Shown here one piece after another: positions 25,409-35,344 of a DNA stretch of 41,887 nucleotides. The first letter of the stretch is position 1. Each line of letters begins with the position of its first letter. A model generated the notes under the pieces. The model searched no databases and had not been told where the DNA came from. It was given only the letters and a program-made list of their open reading frames with translations. A program made the translations under genes and the position numbers. Source of the stretch: Bacteroidales bacterium (lineage in GTDB: Bacteria; Bacteroidota; Bacteroidia; Bacteroidales; VadinHA17); assembly GCA_024762655.1 (NCBI GenBank), contig JANTHB010000026.1:1-41887 (forward strand), read 5' to 3'.

Positions 25409-26500
25409 TTAATCCAACAACTCCGCCAGTTTCTTTTTCAAGGCTTCTCCCCTGAGGTTCTTGGCGATGATCCTGCCCTCTTTATCCAACAGGAAATTAG
25501 AGGGAATGGAACGCACTCCATACGCTTTGGCGACCTCTGCTTTCCACCCTTTCAGGTCGGAAACCTGTGTCCAGAGCAGTCCGTCTTTTTTGATGGCTTT
25601 AATCCAGTTGTCCCGGTCATCATCCAGAGAAACGCCTATGATATCAAACCCTTTGTCATGATATTTTTTATAGGTTTTTACAAGATTGGGGTTCTCGGCA
25701 CGACAGGGGCTACACCAGGCAGCCCAGAAATCAATCAACAGATAATGTCCGAAAAGGGAAGAAAGGCTTACCTCTTTCCCCGTGGTATCAGGCAGGGTGA
25801 AGTCCAGGGCCGGCTGACCTATGGCTACTTTTTTCTTGGCCTCGGCCCATTCACGTAATTCCCTGACAAAACTGATCTGATTAAAAGAAGTGTCCAGCTG
25901 ATCAAGATATTTTTCCATCTCTTCCCCTTCCATGCTATAAGCCATGCTTCTCAACAAATAAGGAGATACCAGAGACTGCGGATGTTCCTCCATGAATTTT
26001 TTCTCAACCTCTTCCTGGGCTTTGGTGATTGAGTCGTACTGATCCTCTATCTTTTTCGCTAGGTCTTCATTCCCTGTCATTTTAGCCTGCTGCCACTGGC
26101 CGTACAGGTCTTTAAATTGTTTCTCAAAAGGTTTCATGGTCTCCTGATAGGCATTATATTCATCCTGATAAGGAGAACCTTCAGCTTTTGCAAGCCAGAG
26201 AGAATCGACATTCCCGGTGATTCTTAGCTTATTGTTTTCAAGGAACAACAACAGGTAACCACGTTTGTCCTGTACCTGAAGATAATACAAATCGGGATGC
26301 TCCAGCGTTCCTTCCATTTTGAAGTTTCCATCTTTTATCTCGGCCGAATCAACGTGGACAATTTCCTGATTTTCTTGTTTTGACAGATAAACTTTCCCCG
26401 CCACAGCCCCATCCAGGTGGCCTGTGATCTCATACCGGGGCGTATTGTTACAGGCCCAGAAGCCTGCAACCATAACCAAAAGAATAATAACTTTTTTCAT
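25409..26500 (-). CDS. TlpA/ResA-like thiol-disulfide oxidoreductase lipoprotein with N-terminal DUF4369-like domain
   Basis: Lipobox FWACNN; YEITGHLDGAVAGKVYLSKQ; LLIDFWAAWCSPCRAENPNLVKTYKKYHDKGFDIIGVSLDDD. Confidence 0.92.
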   Translation of the reverse strand: MKKVIILLVMVAGFWACNNTPRYEITGHLDGAVAGKVYLSKQENQEIVHVDSAEIKDGNFKMEGTLEHPDLYYLQVQDKRGYLLLFLENNKLRITGNVDSLWLAKAEGSPYQDEYNAYQETMKPFEKQFKDLYGQWQQAKMTGNEDLAKKIEDQYDSITKAQEEVEKKFMEEHPQSLVSPYLLRSMAYSMEGEEMEKYLDQLDTSFNQISFVRELREWAEAKKKVAIGQPALDFTLPDTTGKEVSLSSLFGHYLLIDFWAAWCSPCRAENPNLVKTYKKYHDKGFDIIGVSLDDDRDNWIKAIKKDGLLWTQVSDLKGWKAEVAKAYGVRSIPSNFLLDKEGRIIAKNLRGEALKKKLAELLD

Positions 26501-26604
26501 TAGTTAAGAATTAGATGTTTAAAATAAAATACCACAAATAGTTGTTTTGCTTTTGTAAAGGTTGTAAAGATAGGGATAAACAATTGATTAAAAAAGTGTT
26601 TCAT

Positions 26605-27678
26605 TTAACAAAAATAATTTGAAAGTATATCCCGGGCTGCCTTGTAGGGGTCTGCTTTTCTGTCCAGAACCACCTTCTCTGTCTCTGCAATTTTTTTCCT
26701 GATTTTCTCATCTCCGTAAAAGTGTTGTTTCAGTCCCTCGTTCAGGGCCTCAAAAAACCAGTAACGTGCCTGCTGTTTACGTCTTTCGTCAAAATAACCG
26801 TTTCTTCTGGTAAAAGCCACATATTCCAGTATGGCATCCCAGGCTTCCGTAATCCCGTTATTTTCAACTACCGAACAGGTTCTCACGCGTGGCAGCCATC
26901 CGGAGGCAGGTACGGGGAAAAGATGCAGCGCCGATTCGTATTCTTGTACCGCTTTGGCTGCCGCTTCCCGGTTTTCCCCGTCGGCTTTGGTGATAAGGAT
27001 CATATCCGCCATCTCCATAATTCCTCTTTTCATGCCTTGTATCTCATCGCCGGCACCGGCCAGCATCAGTAACAGGAAAAAGTCAACCATAGAGTGTACA
27101 GCCACCTCGGACTGTCCCACCCCGACGGTTTCGACAAAGACCACCTCATAGCCGGCCGCTTCGCACAGCAGGATTGTTTCACGGGTTCTTGAGGCCACGC
27201 CTCCCAGTGAACCTGCCGTGGGGGAAGGTCTTATAAAAGCATTCGGACTGGCTGCCAGTCTTTCCATGCGGGTTTTATCCCCCAGGATACTCCCTCCGCT
27301 TTTCTGGCTGGAAGGATCAATGGCCAGAATGGCCAGTTTTTTTTCATGCTCCGTCAGATAAACCCCCAACGACTCTATAAAACTGCTCTTCCCTACCCCC
27401 GGGACCCCGGTGATTCCGACACGTATACTCCCGCCTGCATGAGGCAGACATCCTGCCAGTATCTCTCCGGCAAGGGTCTGATGGTCCGGCAACGCACTCT
27501 CCAGCAAAGTGATCGCCTGACTTAACAGGGAAATGTCGCCGGCAAGAATACCCAGAATGTAGGCTTCCGGAGCCAATAGTTTTTTCTTCTTCCGTATATA
27601 ATTACTGACCGCATCGGGATTGACGCCCTGCGACAGAGGGGTTTCTTTCTTTTTTTCTTTCCCTTCCACTTCTGGCAA
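26605..27678 (-). CDS. meaB: Methylmalonyl-CoA mutase-associated GTPase MeaB
   Basis: VGITGVPGVGKSSFIESLG, LAILAIDPSSQKSGGSILGDKTRMERLA, FVETVGVGQSEVAVHSMVDFF, GIMEMADMILITKADG. Confidence 0.95.
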   Translation of the reverse strand: MPEVEGKEKKKETPLSQGVNPDAVSNYIRKKKKLLAPEAYILGILAGDISLLSQAITLLESALPDHQTLAGEILAGCLPHAGGSIRVGITGVPGVGKSSFIESLGVYLTEHEKKLAILAIDPSSQKSGGSILGDKTRMERLAASPNAFIRPSPTAGSLGGVASRTRETILLCEAAGYEVVFVETVGVGQSEVAVHSMVDFFLLLMLAGAGDEIQGMKRGIMEMADMILITKADGENREAAAKAVQEYESALHLFPVPASGWLPRVRTCSVVENNGITEAWDAILEYVAFTRRNGYFDERRKQQARYWFFEALNEGLKQHFYGDEKIRKKIAETEKVVLDRKADPYKAARDILSNYFC

Positions 27679-27702
27679 CCTTGTTTCAGTGACGAAGATA
27701 TA

Positions 27703-27731
27703 AAAAAACGGGATGCAAGAATTTGCATCCC
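27703..27731 (-). terminator. Rho-independent terminator downstream of the DUF1573 gene
   Basis: Minus strand reads GGGATGCAA-attc-TTGCATCCC-GTTTTTTT; 9-bp perfect stem plus T-tract. Confidence 0.85.
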
Positions 27732-27756
27732 ATGAATGTCAAACCCATCTGGTTTG

Positions 27757-28860
27757 TTATTTTTTCTCTGCCGGTGGCTCCACAATCCCTGTAATCCGCA
27801 ACATGGTAGTCGGAGAATCCGGATCGTTGGTGATCACCGTAATGGATTTACTCTGGCGGCCCTTATAAGCGCCCGTATGGAATATTGCTTTGATATTGCT
27901 GGATTGTCCCGGCTTGATCACTTTCTCTTTCGGGCTGACAGCAGTACACCCGCAACTTGAACGCACTTTGTGGATCACCAGATCACTCTTGCCGGTATTG
28001 GTAAACACAAATTCATGCTCCACTTCGGAACGTTGCGGAGCCTTTCCAAAATCATAACTTTTTTCCTTAAAACTGATATGAGGAGCCTTGGCCCGCTGTT
28101 CGGGGGTGAGTTTACTGAAATCCTGCTCTATGGAAGCGGAAACCACCAGTCTTGAATTACTTTGCTCTTTCCCGTTGAGCTTCATCCATACCCGGTCAAT
28201 CACAAAACCCCAGTCGTTTTTCTTACTTGCATCGTACGTCACCTCGATGTACCCTTTCTGGTTGGGTTTCAGAACCGGGGGCACTGCTTTTAACGTAAGA
28301 TGGGGCGGAACCCTCGTGAATTCGATCTTTATATCATGGTCTGAGGTATTAATGAGCTCGTCTCTCCTCACTTTTTTCTGGTTCTTGTATGTCCTGGTAA
28401 AAGCGATATGGTTGGTTTTCAGCCTGAGGCCCTCAATCTCGTACGGATAAATATCCTTTACCGTTTTTGGACGAGGCTCCACAAAGCCCATGATCCGCAA
28501 CATCACCGGTCCGGAGGAAGCATTGGAGTAAATGGTAATGGTTTTGGAAAACTTGTTGGGCCGGTTTCTCGGATTATAGGCTACCCGGATAAAGCCTTCC
28601 CCTCCGGGAGGAATCGGCTCTTTCGACCAGGTAGGAGTGGTACACCCACACGAGGACACCACCCGCTGTATAATCAATGGCTGACTTCCTGTATTCCTGA
28701 ATTTGAAATCATGGGTGACAACCCCAGCCTCCTCCTTGATCTTGCCGAAGTCGTAGATCTTCTCCTTAAAAGCAATATTCGGCGCTTTCTGCTGGGAAAA
28801 GACCGGAAGCCCAAATGCCATTATCGCAATGAACATTGAAAGTCTGTAATAACTTTTCAT
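27757..28860 (-). CDS. DUF1573 domain protein with two repeats
   Basis: APNIAFKEKIYDFGKIKEEAGVVTHDFKFRNTGSQPLIIQRVVSSCGCTTPTW and APHISFKEKSYDFGKAPQRSEVEHEFVFTNTGKSDLVIHKVRSSCGCTAVSP. Confidence 0.92.
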   Translation of the reverse strand: MKSYYRLSMFIAIMAFGLPVFSQQKAPNIAFKEKIYDFGKIKEEAGVVTHDFKFRNTGSQPLIIQRVVSSCGCTTPTWSKEPIPPGGEGFIRVAYNPRNRPNKFSKTITIYSNASSGPVMLRIMGFVEPRPKTVKDIYPYEIEGLRLKTNHIAFTRTYKNQKKVRRDELINTSDHDIKIEFTRVPPHLTLKAVPPVLKPNQKGYIEVTYDASKKNDWGFVIDRVWMKLNGKEQSNSRLVVSASIEQDFSKLTPEQRAKAPHISFKEKSYDFGKAPQRSEVEHEFVFTNTGKSDLVIHKVRSSCGCTAVSPKEKVIKPGQSSNIKAIFHTGAYKGRQSKSITVITNDPDSPTTMLRITGIVEPPAEKK

Positions 28861-29040
28861 TTTCTATTTTTTTATTGGTTAATAAAATTTACTTCTTTTA
28901 CATGCATATTCAATAAAGTAAACAAACCGTCCTTTTTTACGTTCAAAAATTAAAGAAGTTCAATTTTATAAAATATAAATTAAAATTTAGCTGATTTTAA
29001 CTATTTTTAACGTTTCTCATGTAATGTTTTTTTGGCTTTT

Positions 29041-32000
29041 ATGAACCGTGAAAGAAAATTGAGGAGAAAGGTATTGTGGGAGATGTTTTTTCTCACGGGA
29101 CTGCTGATTGCCGGAATGCCGGCCCGGGGTCAGTTTTACAACGGTCATCAAATGACTTTCGGGAAAAACAGGGTTCAATACAACACTTTTTTCTGGTCTT
29201 TCTACCGCTTTGAACAGTACGATGTTTATTTCAACGAATACGGTCGTCAACTGGCCGATTACACCGCCGAAGTGGTCCGGAAAAAACTTTATGAAACAGA
29301 AGATTACTTTGACTACACCCTGAATAAAAGACTTATCTTCCTGGTGTACAACAAGCTGTCGGATTTTCGTCAGAGCAATATCGGTCTGGAAGGGAAAAAT
29401 GTTGAAAACAACATAGGAGGGATCCGGTATGTAATAGACAACAAGGTGTTTGTGTACTTCAACGGAGATCATATCCGGTATGACCGGGAGATCGGGGCAG
29501 CCATCGCCCAGGTATTGATCAATGAAATGATCAACGGAGGAGACCGTAAAGACCAGGTCTCCGCCTCAGCGAGGATCTCTCTCCCCGACTGGTTCACAAA
29601 AGGCCTTATCTCTTATGTCTCCGACCCGTGGGACCTCACCCTCGACAACAGGGTCAAAGACGGGATCTTAAGCAAAAGATATAAGAAACTAAATCACCTG
29701 GAACGAGACGATGCGGTTTGGGCAGGACATTCTTTCTGGCGTTATATTGCAAAAGAATACGGCGATGCGGTAATCCCTAATATCCTGTACCTGACACGTA
29801 TCAACAAAAATCTGGAAAAAGGGTTTTATTATGTGCTGGGCAAGAAGATTAAAGAGTTGTCGGCCGACTGGGTGGCATACTACAAAGACATTTATGCACC
29901 GGAAGAAGAAGGAAGGGAAGATTCTGCAGGAACGCCCCTCCTTAAAAAGACCAAACCCAAGCATGTCTATAAGCAAATTAAGGTCAGTCCCGACGGAACA
30001 CACATTGCTTATGTAACCAATGAACTGGGGAGATACAAAATCTGGATGTACGACCTGCGCACCCATAAAAAGAAGAAGATCTATGCGCATGAACCCCGTG
30101 TCGAACAGATCATAGACTATTCTTATCCGGTGGTTGGCTGGTATCCCAACGGTCGCATGCTGGCTTTTATCGCCGAGCAAAACGGCGGCCTGGTCCTGTT
30201 TTTTTATCGGCTGGATTCCAGAAAAATAGAAAAAATAAATCTTCTATATTTTGAGAAAATTCTGGATTTTGACTTTTCCGATGACGGAGCACAGATGATT
30301 TTCTCGGCGGTCAGGAGCGGCCAAACCGATCTTTACGTCTATGACCTGGCCTCTGGTACCAATGTTCAGCTGACCAACGATCTCGAAGATGATCTGCATC
30401 CGCGTTATATCAATCATTCGCAACAGATCCTGTTTAGTTCAAACCGGAGCTCCGACACCCTGCTTCCAAAACAGGCTGTTTCCAGGCCCAAAACAGTTCC
30501 GTATCACGACCTGTTTATCTATGACCTTAAAACCAAATCCGGCGTTCTGAAGCGTCTGGCCGAAGGGAAATACCGGGATAAAAAATTTCCTGCCCAGGCC
30601 GGGAATAAGGAATTCCTTTACCTGGGTGATCAAAATGGTATTGTCAACCGTTATGCCGCCATCTTTGACAGTGGAATTGCTTACATTGATACAGCAATAC
30701 ATTACCGCTATTTCACCGTTTCCAAACCATTGACCAATTACAAACGCAATATTCTTGAGCAGGATTACTCTCAGGAATCCGGACTGGGTGGAGACATTGT
30801 TTTTACCAAAGGAAAATATATTCCCGAATACGACACGCCCGATCTGCGGGATAAGCCTTTCGGGGACTCCCTGACACCAACCGCTTACAGAGAGGTCATG
30901 AACAAGCAATATCGCGCACAAGACAGTCTGGAGCAACTCCGGCAGCGGCTCATTGCAGAAGACCGTCTGCGGCGCGATACCCTTACCAGGCCGTTGTATA
31001 CCTATTTCGAAGATAAGAACCTGATTGATATCAACCATTATATCTTTGAGCAGGAAAAACAAAATTATTACAACCATCTCATCCTGGGAAAATATGCGGA
31101 TGTAGATCTCGATACGGCAAAAATGAAATTTCCCGCCATTCGTATCTATGAGACCTCTTTCTATCAGAATTATTCTTCCAGTCAGCTTGATTTCAGCTCC
31201 CTGAATAATACTTATCAGTACTTCAGCGGCAGCGGGATGTATTACAACCCCGGGATAAACGGTCTTTTTAAAATCGGGGCAAAAGATCTTTTTGAAGATT
31301 ACAGAATCACGGCCGGTTTTCGCTTTTCGGGCGACTTTACCAGCAATGAGTACCTGGTCAGTTTTGAGAATCTGAAAAAAAGACTCGACAAGCAATTGAT
31401 CTTTCACCGGCAGAGCTACAAAGCCAATAATAATCAGACTAACTCGTACGAAAAAGTCACATCACAACAGATTTTCTTTATTGCCAAATATCCTTTCAGT
31501 CAGGTTATGGCCGTACGTGCCACGGCCAGCTTGCGGACCGACAGAATGGTAGCCCTCGCCACCGACAATGCCAACCTGCAACGACCCAATACGTTTATCC
31601 CCTGGGCAAGTGCAAAACTTGAGTATATCTTTGACAACACCCGTTTCAGAACCGTCAATATCTTTTTCGGTACCCGTCTGAAAATATTCGGAGAAGCTTA
31701 CTATCAGCTTGACAACTGGAAATCGGATGTATTTATCCTGGGTGCCGATATTAGGCACTATCAACGTATCCACCGTGATTTTATCTGGGCTACCCGTCTG
31801 GCCGGCAGTTCCTCTTTCGGACATTATAAACTGTTGTACTATATGGGCGGAGTGGATAACTCCCTGCTGAACATGTTCAATCCGGGAAAAAACTTCAACC
31901 AGAATATCCCGGTAGATTATTCCCGCCACTATATCTTCCAGACCCTTGCCACGGATATGCGTGGATTTCATCAGAACATCCGTAACGGAAGCAATTTCAT

Positions 32001-32349
32001 TCTGTTAAATTCCGAACTCAGGCTGCCTCTTTTCAGATACCTGGCCAATCATCCTCTGGGCTCCAGGTTTCTTAACAGTTTTCAACTGGTGGGATTTGGC
32101 GACCTGGGCACGGCCTGGAACGGCCTCAGCCCCTATTCCGGACAAAATGCCTATGACAGAAGGGTCATCAAAAACGGTCCACTGACCGTCACGCTGGAAA
32201 CCAACCGGGAACCTTTCGTGGCCGGTTTCGGCTGGGGAGTCCGGGCGTTGGTATTCGGATATTTCCTCCGTTTTGATATGGCCTGGGGGGTGGAAAACTT
32301 TATCGTCCGGCCACATATGTTCCATCTATCATTTGCTACTGATTTTTGA
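29041..32349 (+). CDS. Large exported protein: degenerate peptidase-MA-like domain, TolB/PD40-like propeller, C-terminal surface-antigen (BamA-like) beta-barrel
   Basis: ORF 29032..32349; likely start ATG at 29041. IKVSPDGTHIAYVTNELGRYKIWMYDL and MIFSAVRSGQTDLYVYDLASGTNVQLTNDLEDD are propeller-like; the C-terminal ~350 aa is barrel-like, ending HLSFATDF. Confidence 0.8.
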   Translation: MNRERKLRRKVLWEMFFLTGLLIAGMPARGQFYNGHQMTFGKNRVQYNTFFWSFYRFEQYDVYFNEYGRQLADYTAEVVRKKLYETEDYFDYTLNKRLIFLVYNKLSDFRQSNIGLEGKNVENNIGGIRYVIDNKVFVYFNGDHIRYDREIGAAIAQVLINEMINGGDRKDQVSASARISLPDWFTKGLISYVSDPWDLTLDNRVKDGILSKRYKKLNHLERDDAVWAGHSFWRYIAKEYGDAVIPNILYLTRINKNLEKGFYYVLGKKIKELSADWVAYYKDIYAPEEEGREDSAGTPLLKKTKPKHVYKQIKVSPDGTHIAYVTNELGRYKIWMYDLRTHKKKKIYAHEPRVEQIIDYSYPVVGWYPNGRMLAFIAEQNGGLVLFFYRLDSRKIEKINLLYFEKILDFDFSDDGAQMIFSAVRSGQTDLYVYDLASGTNVQLTNDLEDDLHPRYINHSQQILFSSNRSSDTLLPKQAVSRPKTVPYHDLFIYDLKTKSGVLKRLAEGKYRDKKFPAQAGNKEFLYLGDQNGIVNRYAAIFDSGIAYIDTAIHYRYFTVSKPLTNYKRNILEQDYSQESGLGGDIVFTKGKYIPEYDTPDLRDKPFGDSLTPTAYREVMNKQYRAQDSLEQLRQRLIAEDRLRRDTLTRPLYTYFEDKNLIDINHYIFEQEKQNYYNHLILGKYADVDLDTAKMKFPAIRIYETSFYQNYSSSQLDFSSLNNTYQYFSGSGMYYNPGINGLFKIGAKDLFEDYRITAGFRFSGDFTSNEYLVSFENLKKRLDKQLIFHRQSYKANNNQTNSYEKVTSQQIFFIAKYPFSQVMAVRATASLRTDRMVALATDNANLQRPNTFIPWASAKLEYIFDNTRFRTVNIFFGTRLKIFGEAYYQLDNWKSDVFILGADIRHYQRIHRDFIWATRLAGSSSFGHYKLLYYMGGVDNSLLNMFNPGKNFNQNIPVDYSRHYIFQTLATDMRGFHQNIRNGSNFILLNSELRLPLFRYLANHPLGSRFLNSFQLVGFGDLGTAWNGLSPYSGQNAYDRRVIKNGPLTVTLETNREPFVAGFGWGVRALVFGYFLRFDMAWGVENFIVRPHMFHLSFATDF

Positions 32350-32353
32350 GATT

Positions 32354-32722
32354 ATGACAACAACTCAGTTAATTATTCTGCTTATTACCGGACTGCTCGC
32401 CGGATTTGTCAGCGGGGCCATGGGGGTGGGTGGCGGGATCATCATCGTCCCGGCCCTGGTTTTTCTGCTGGGGATGACACAACATGAAGCCCAGGGCACC
32501 AGCCTGGGTGTGCTGGCTGTCCCCGTGGTTTTACTGGGAGCCATCAACTACTACAAAAACGGATATCTGAATCTGAAACTCGCCCTCATTCTGGCGCTGG
32601 CATTTTTTATAGGAGGCTATCTGGGTTCGGCTACAGCCATCGCCCTTCCGGACAGATTATTACGCAAGATCTTCGGTGGACTCGTTTTTATTGTCTCATT
32701 AAAAATGATCTTTGGAAAATAA
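32354..32722 (+). CDS. Half-size TauE/SafE family transporter (sulfite exporter-like)
   Basis: Likely start ATG at 32354: MTTTQLIILLITGLLAGFVSGAMGVGGGIIIVPALVFLLGMTQHEAQGTSLGVLAVPVVLLG; 122 aa, stop after one TauE half. Confidence 0.83.
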   Translation: MTTTQLIILLITGLLAGFVSGAMGVGGGIIIVPALVFLLGMTQHEAQGTSLGVLAVPVVLLGAINYYKNGYLNLKLALILALAFFIGGYLGSATAIALPDRLLRKIFGGLVFIVSLKMIFGK

Positions 32723-33922
32723 ATGGACGCTGATACCTTAAAAAATATCCGTTTTCTGGCCGATCAACATTATGATATGCTGGTACGGTGGAGACACGAT
32801 CTTCACCGCCATCCCGAGCTTTCTTTCGAAGAACATCATACGCATCAATATCTGTGCGACCAACTTGATCAGCTCGGGATCCATGACCTGCAGACCGTAG
32901 CCGGGACAGGCCTGATGGCCCGTATCGAAGGGAAAAATCCCACCGGAAAGACCCTGGTCTTACGGGCCGATATGGATGCGCTTCCCGTCGAAGAAGAAAA
33001 CGACGTTTTTTACCGTTCACAGAACGCAGGCGTTATGCATGCCTGTGGCCATGACGTACATATGACCTGCGTATTGGGTGCTGCCAGGATACTGGAAGAT
33101 ATCCGCGACCAGTGGGAAGGAACGGTGATCCTGCTGTTTCAACCTGCCGAAGAAAAGGTACCGGGTGGCGCCCTTCAGGTGGTGGAAAGCGGACTTCTCG
33201 CCGGATACCATCCTGATCTTATCCTCGGACAGCATGTCGACCCCACCCTGGAGGCCGGGACGGTAGGTTACCGCCCGGGAAAATACATGGCTTCAACCGA
33301 CGAACTGTATCTGACCGTGGCCGGCAAGGGAGGCCATGCCGCTCTGCCCGACAAGGTTACCAATACCCCGTATGTAGCCGCCAGAATACTCACAGGCATG
33401 GAAGACCTGGTGGAAAAGGAATCACCTGCAGGCTTCCCGTCCGTCCTGCGGTTCGGAAAAGTGGAGGCCGCCGGCGCCACCAATGTCATCCCCGACAAAG
33501 TCAGTATGGAAGGCACCTTCCGCACTTTTGACGAGACCTGGCGCAATACCGTGCACCACAAGATCACCGCCCTGGCGAAAGAAACCGCAGATCAATACGA
33601 TGCACAGGCCACACTGGAAATACGAAAAGGCTATCCTGTACTGGAAAATGACCCGGCCGCTACCTCCGGAGCCATGAACTTCTCAGCAAGTTTTCTGGGA
33701 AAAGATAAGATCATTCCCCTGGAACTGCGGATGACGGCGGAAGACTTTGCCTATTACTCACGCATCGCCCCTTCCCTCTTTTTCCGCCTGGGGGTTACCG
33801 CACCGGAACAAAATACCATACATCACCTGCACACCTCCCGCTTTGATATACACGAACCGGTGCTTTCCCTGGGCGCCGGCCATCTCGCCTGGCTGACCTA
33901 TTGCTTTCTCCGGGAGCCGTAA
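32723..33922 (+). CDS. M20-family amidohydrolase / N-acyl-L-amino-acid amidohydrolase-like
   Basis: WRHDLHRHPELSFEEHHT, RADMDALPVEEEND, MHACGHDVHMTCVLGAARIL, FQPAEEKVPGGALQVVESG. ATG immediately follows the TauE stop. Confidence 0.95.
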   Translation: MDADTLKNIRFLADQHYDMLVRWRHDLHRHPELSFEEHHTHQYLCDQLDQLGIHDLQTVAGTGLMARIEGKNPTGKTLVLRADMDALPVEEENDVFYRSQNAGVMHACGHDVHMTCVLGAARILEDIRDQWEGTVILLFQPAEEKVPGGALQVVESGLLAGYHPDLILGQHVDPTLEAGTVGYRPGKYMASTDELYLTVAGKGGHAALPDKVTNTPYVAARILTGMEDLVEKESPAGFPSVLRFGKVEAAGATNVIPDKVSMEGTFRTFDETWRNTVHHKITALAKETADQYDAQATLEIRKGYPVLENDPAATSGAMNFSASFLGKDKIIPLELRMTAEDFAYYSRIAPSLFFRLGVTAPEQNTIHHLHTSRFDIHEPVLSLGAGHLAWLTYCFLREP

Positions 33923-33979
33923 AAAAGAAAAATATTTTATAAAATAGAGGAAGTCACTTTCTAATTTTAATTTTATTTT

Positions 33980-33987
33980 TACTTTTG
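33980..33987 (+). promoter_or_regulatory. Candidate -7 box TACTTTTG for the ferredoxin
   Basis: TAnnTTTG match 34 bp upstream of the start codon, with a TTTC -33-like element about 18 bp further up. Confidence 0.45.
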
Positions 33988-34021
33988 CCGGACATTTTAA
34001 ACCCATAAAATTAAAATTATC

Positions 34022-34189
34022 ATGGCTTACGTTATTAATGAAGATTGTACTGCTTGCGGCACCTGTATTGATGAATGTCCGGTCGAAGCTATCTCTGAAG
34101 GGGATATCTATAAAATCGACCCGGAATTATGTACCGATTGCGGTGCCTGCTCAGAAGTTTGTCCGGTGGAAGCTATTCATCCCGAATAG
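34022..34189 (+). CDS. 2[4Fe-4S] ferredoxin, 55 aa
   Basis: Manual translation MAYVINEDCTACGTCIDECPVEAISEGDIYKIDPELCTDCGACSEVCPVEAIHPE*: two CxxCxxCxxxCP motifs. Below the ORF-track length cutoff. Confidence 0.97.
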   Translation: MAYVINEDCTACGTCIDECPVEAISEGDIYKIDPELCTDCGACSEVCPVEAIHPE

Positions 34190-34210
34190 TTCGCACAAAC
34201 AAACACATAT

Positions 34211-34239
34211 AAAAAAACGGCCTCTCAGGCCGTTTTTTT
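34211..34239. terminator. Bidirectional Rho-independent terminator
   Basis: AAAAAAACGGCCT-ctc-AGGCCGTTTTTTT between convergent ferredoxin and gldB. Confidence 0.88.
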
Positions 34240-35260
34240 ATTGCTCCGGATCATACTCCGACCCGTTGAGTATCTCCTGATAGTCTGCCAATCTCATTAA
34301 TTTCTCCAGGGTCACCTCTTTGTGCAGTTTCATGTATTTCCGCACAATCTGCCAACCGATCCAGTTGGCGGCCCTGCCCGGCGACTCACGCGGAAAGAAA
34401 CTGGTAAAAGGAGCGTCACGTGTCAGCTTGTTAATGGTCATGTAATCGGTCTTGAACAGCATCTTGTGTTCAATAAGATACGCCCACATCTGTCCCTCAT
34501 TCGTCTTACACCATTTCATCTGATCCGCCGTAAAACCGAGGATCCTCTCATCTTTTTCATGCGGCAGCATGGCTTTGACAAAATAATATAGTTTCCCTTC
34601 ATAGATCATACGGTTGATGACATTCTCAGCTATCAACGTATCAGCATCCCGCGGCTGAAAAGGGAATTCGACGGATGCCCAGGCATACATACAGTCCGAA
34701 GGGATTTTTGAAGGGACCATCTTTCGTTGCATATATTTCGGGATCCCCAGCTGGTCATAATAGGGAACATCCCTCCCCAGATAACGATCCAACCCGATGC
34801 CCAGAATCCCTTCATCGATAAGAAGAGAAGCGTTAAACCCGGATATGTAACTATACACGGCCGGCACTTTTTTCTCCGGAAAATAATATTTGTAATGTTT
34901 GAAGGCATCGGTCAGCTGCTTTTCCTGATCTCCCAGATCGGGAAAAATGTTCATGACCTTATGAAACACCTCCCGGTTCGTATTATCCGACAGAAACACT
35001 TTCAGCAGCTCCTTAAACATGGTAGTGCCGGGCTTACCAATATTGAGCAACTGTATAAACCGGTTAAAAAAGAGACCGTACTCCTTCTGAAAATGAGGTA
35101 TACGCATCATCACACTGTCAGGGGGGGGCGTAAAAAGATCTTTTTCCAGCCGCTTGATTTTTATCGTTACATCAATATCCGAGACATCCACATCCAGCGG
35201 GTTTCTCCTGCAACCTGAAAAAAGTGCAAATAGAAACAACAAAAACACCCACTTTTTCAT
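34238..35260 (-). CDS. gldB: Gliding motility lipoprotein GldB
   Basis: Lipobox FSGCRRN; DVDVSDIDVTIKIKRLEKDLF, YSYISGFNASLLIDEGILGIGLDRYLG, SPGRAANWIGWQIVRKYM. Confidence 0.93.
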   Translation of the reverse strand: MKKWVFLLFLFALFSGCRRNPLDVDVSDIDVTIKIKRLEKDLFTPPPDSVMMRIPHFQKEYGLFFNRFIQLLNIGKPGTTMFKELLKVFLSDNTNREVFHKVMNIFPDLGDQEKQLTDAFKHYKYYFPEKKVPAVYSYISGFNASLLIDEGILGIGLDRYLGRDVPYYDQLGIPKYMQRKMVPSKIPSDCMYAWASVEFPFQPRDADTLIAENVINRMIYEGKLYYFVKAMLPHEKDERILGFTADQMKWCKTNEGQMWAYLIEHKMLFKTDYMTINKLTRDAPFTSFFPRESPGRAANWIGWQIVRKYMKLHKEVTLEKLMRLADYQEILNGSEYDPEQ

Positions 35261-35344
35261 TTTCGTTACGATTCGTATAACAAAAAAACAGTTTCCGCCG
35301 GTAAAATTAATCCAAATTCCGAAATAGAAAAGTCAAGGGGTTTT

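Noticed and set aside
30439-31407. 322-aa minus-strand ORF
   Set aside because: Antisense shadow of the TolB/barrel gene.
34038-34280. 80-aa plus-strand ORF
   Set aside because: Out-of-frame overlap of the real ferredoxin and the terminator.
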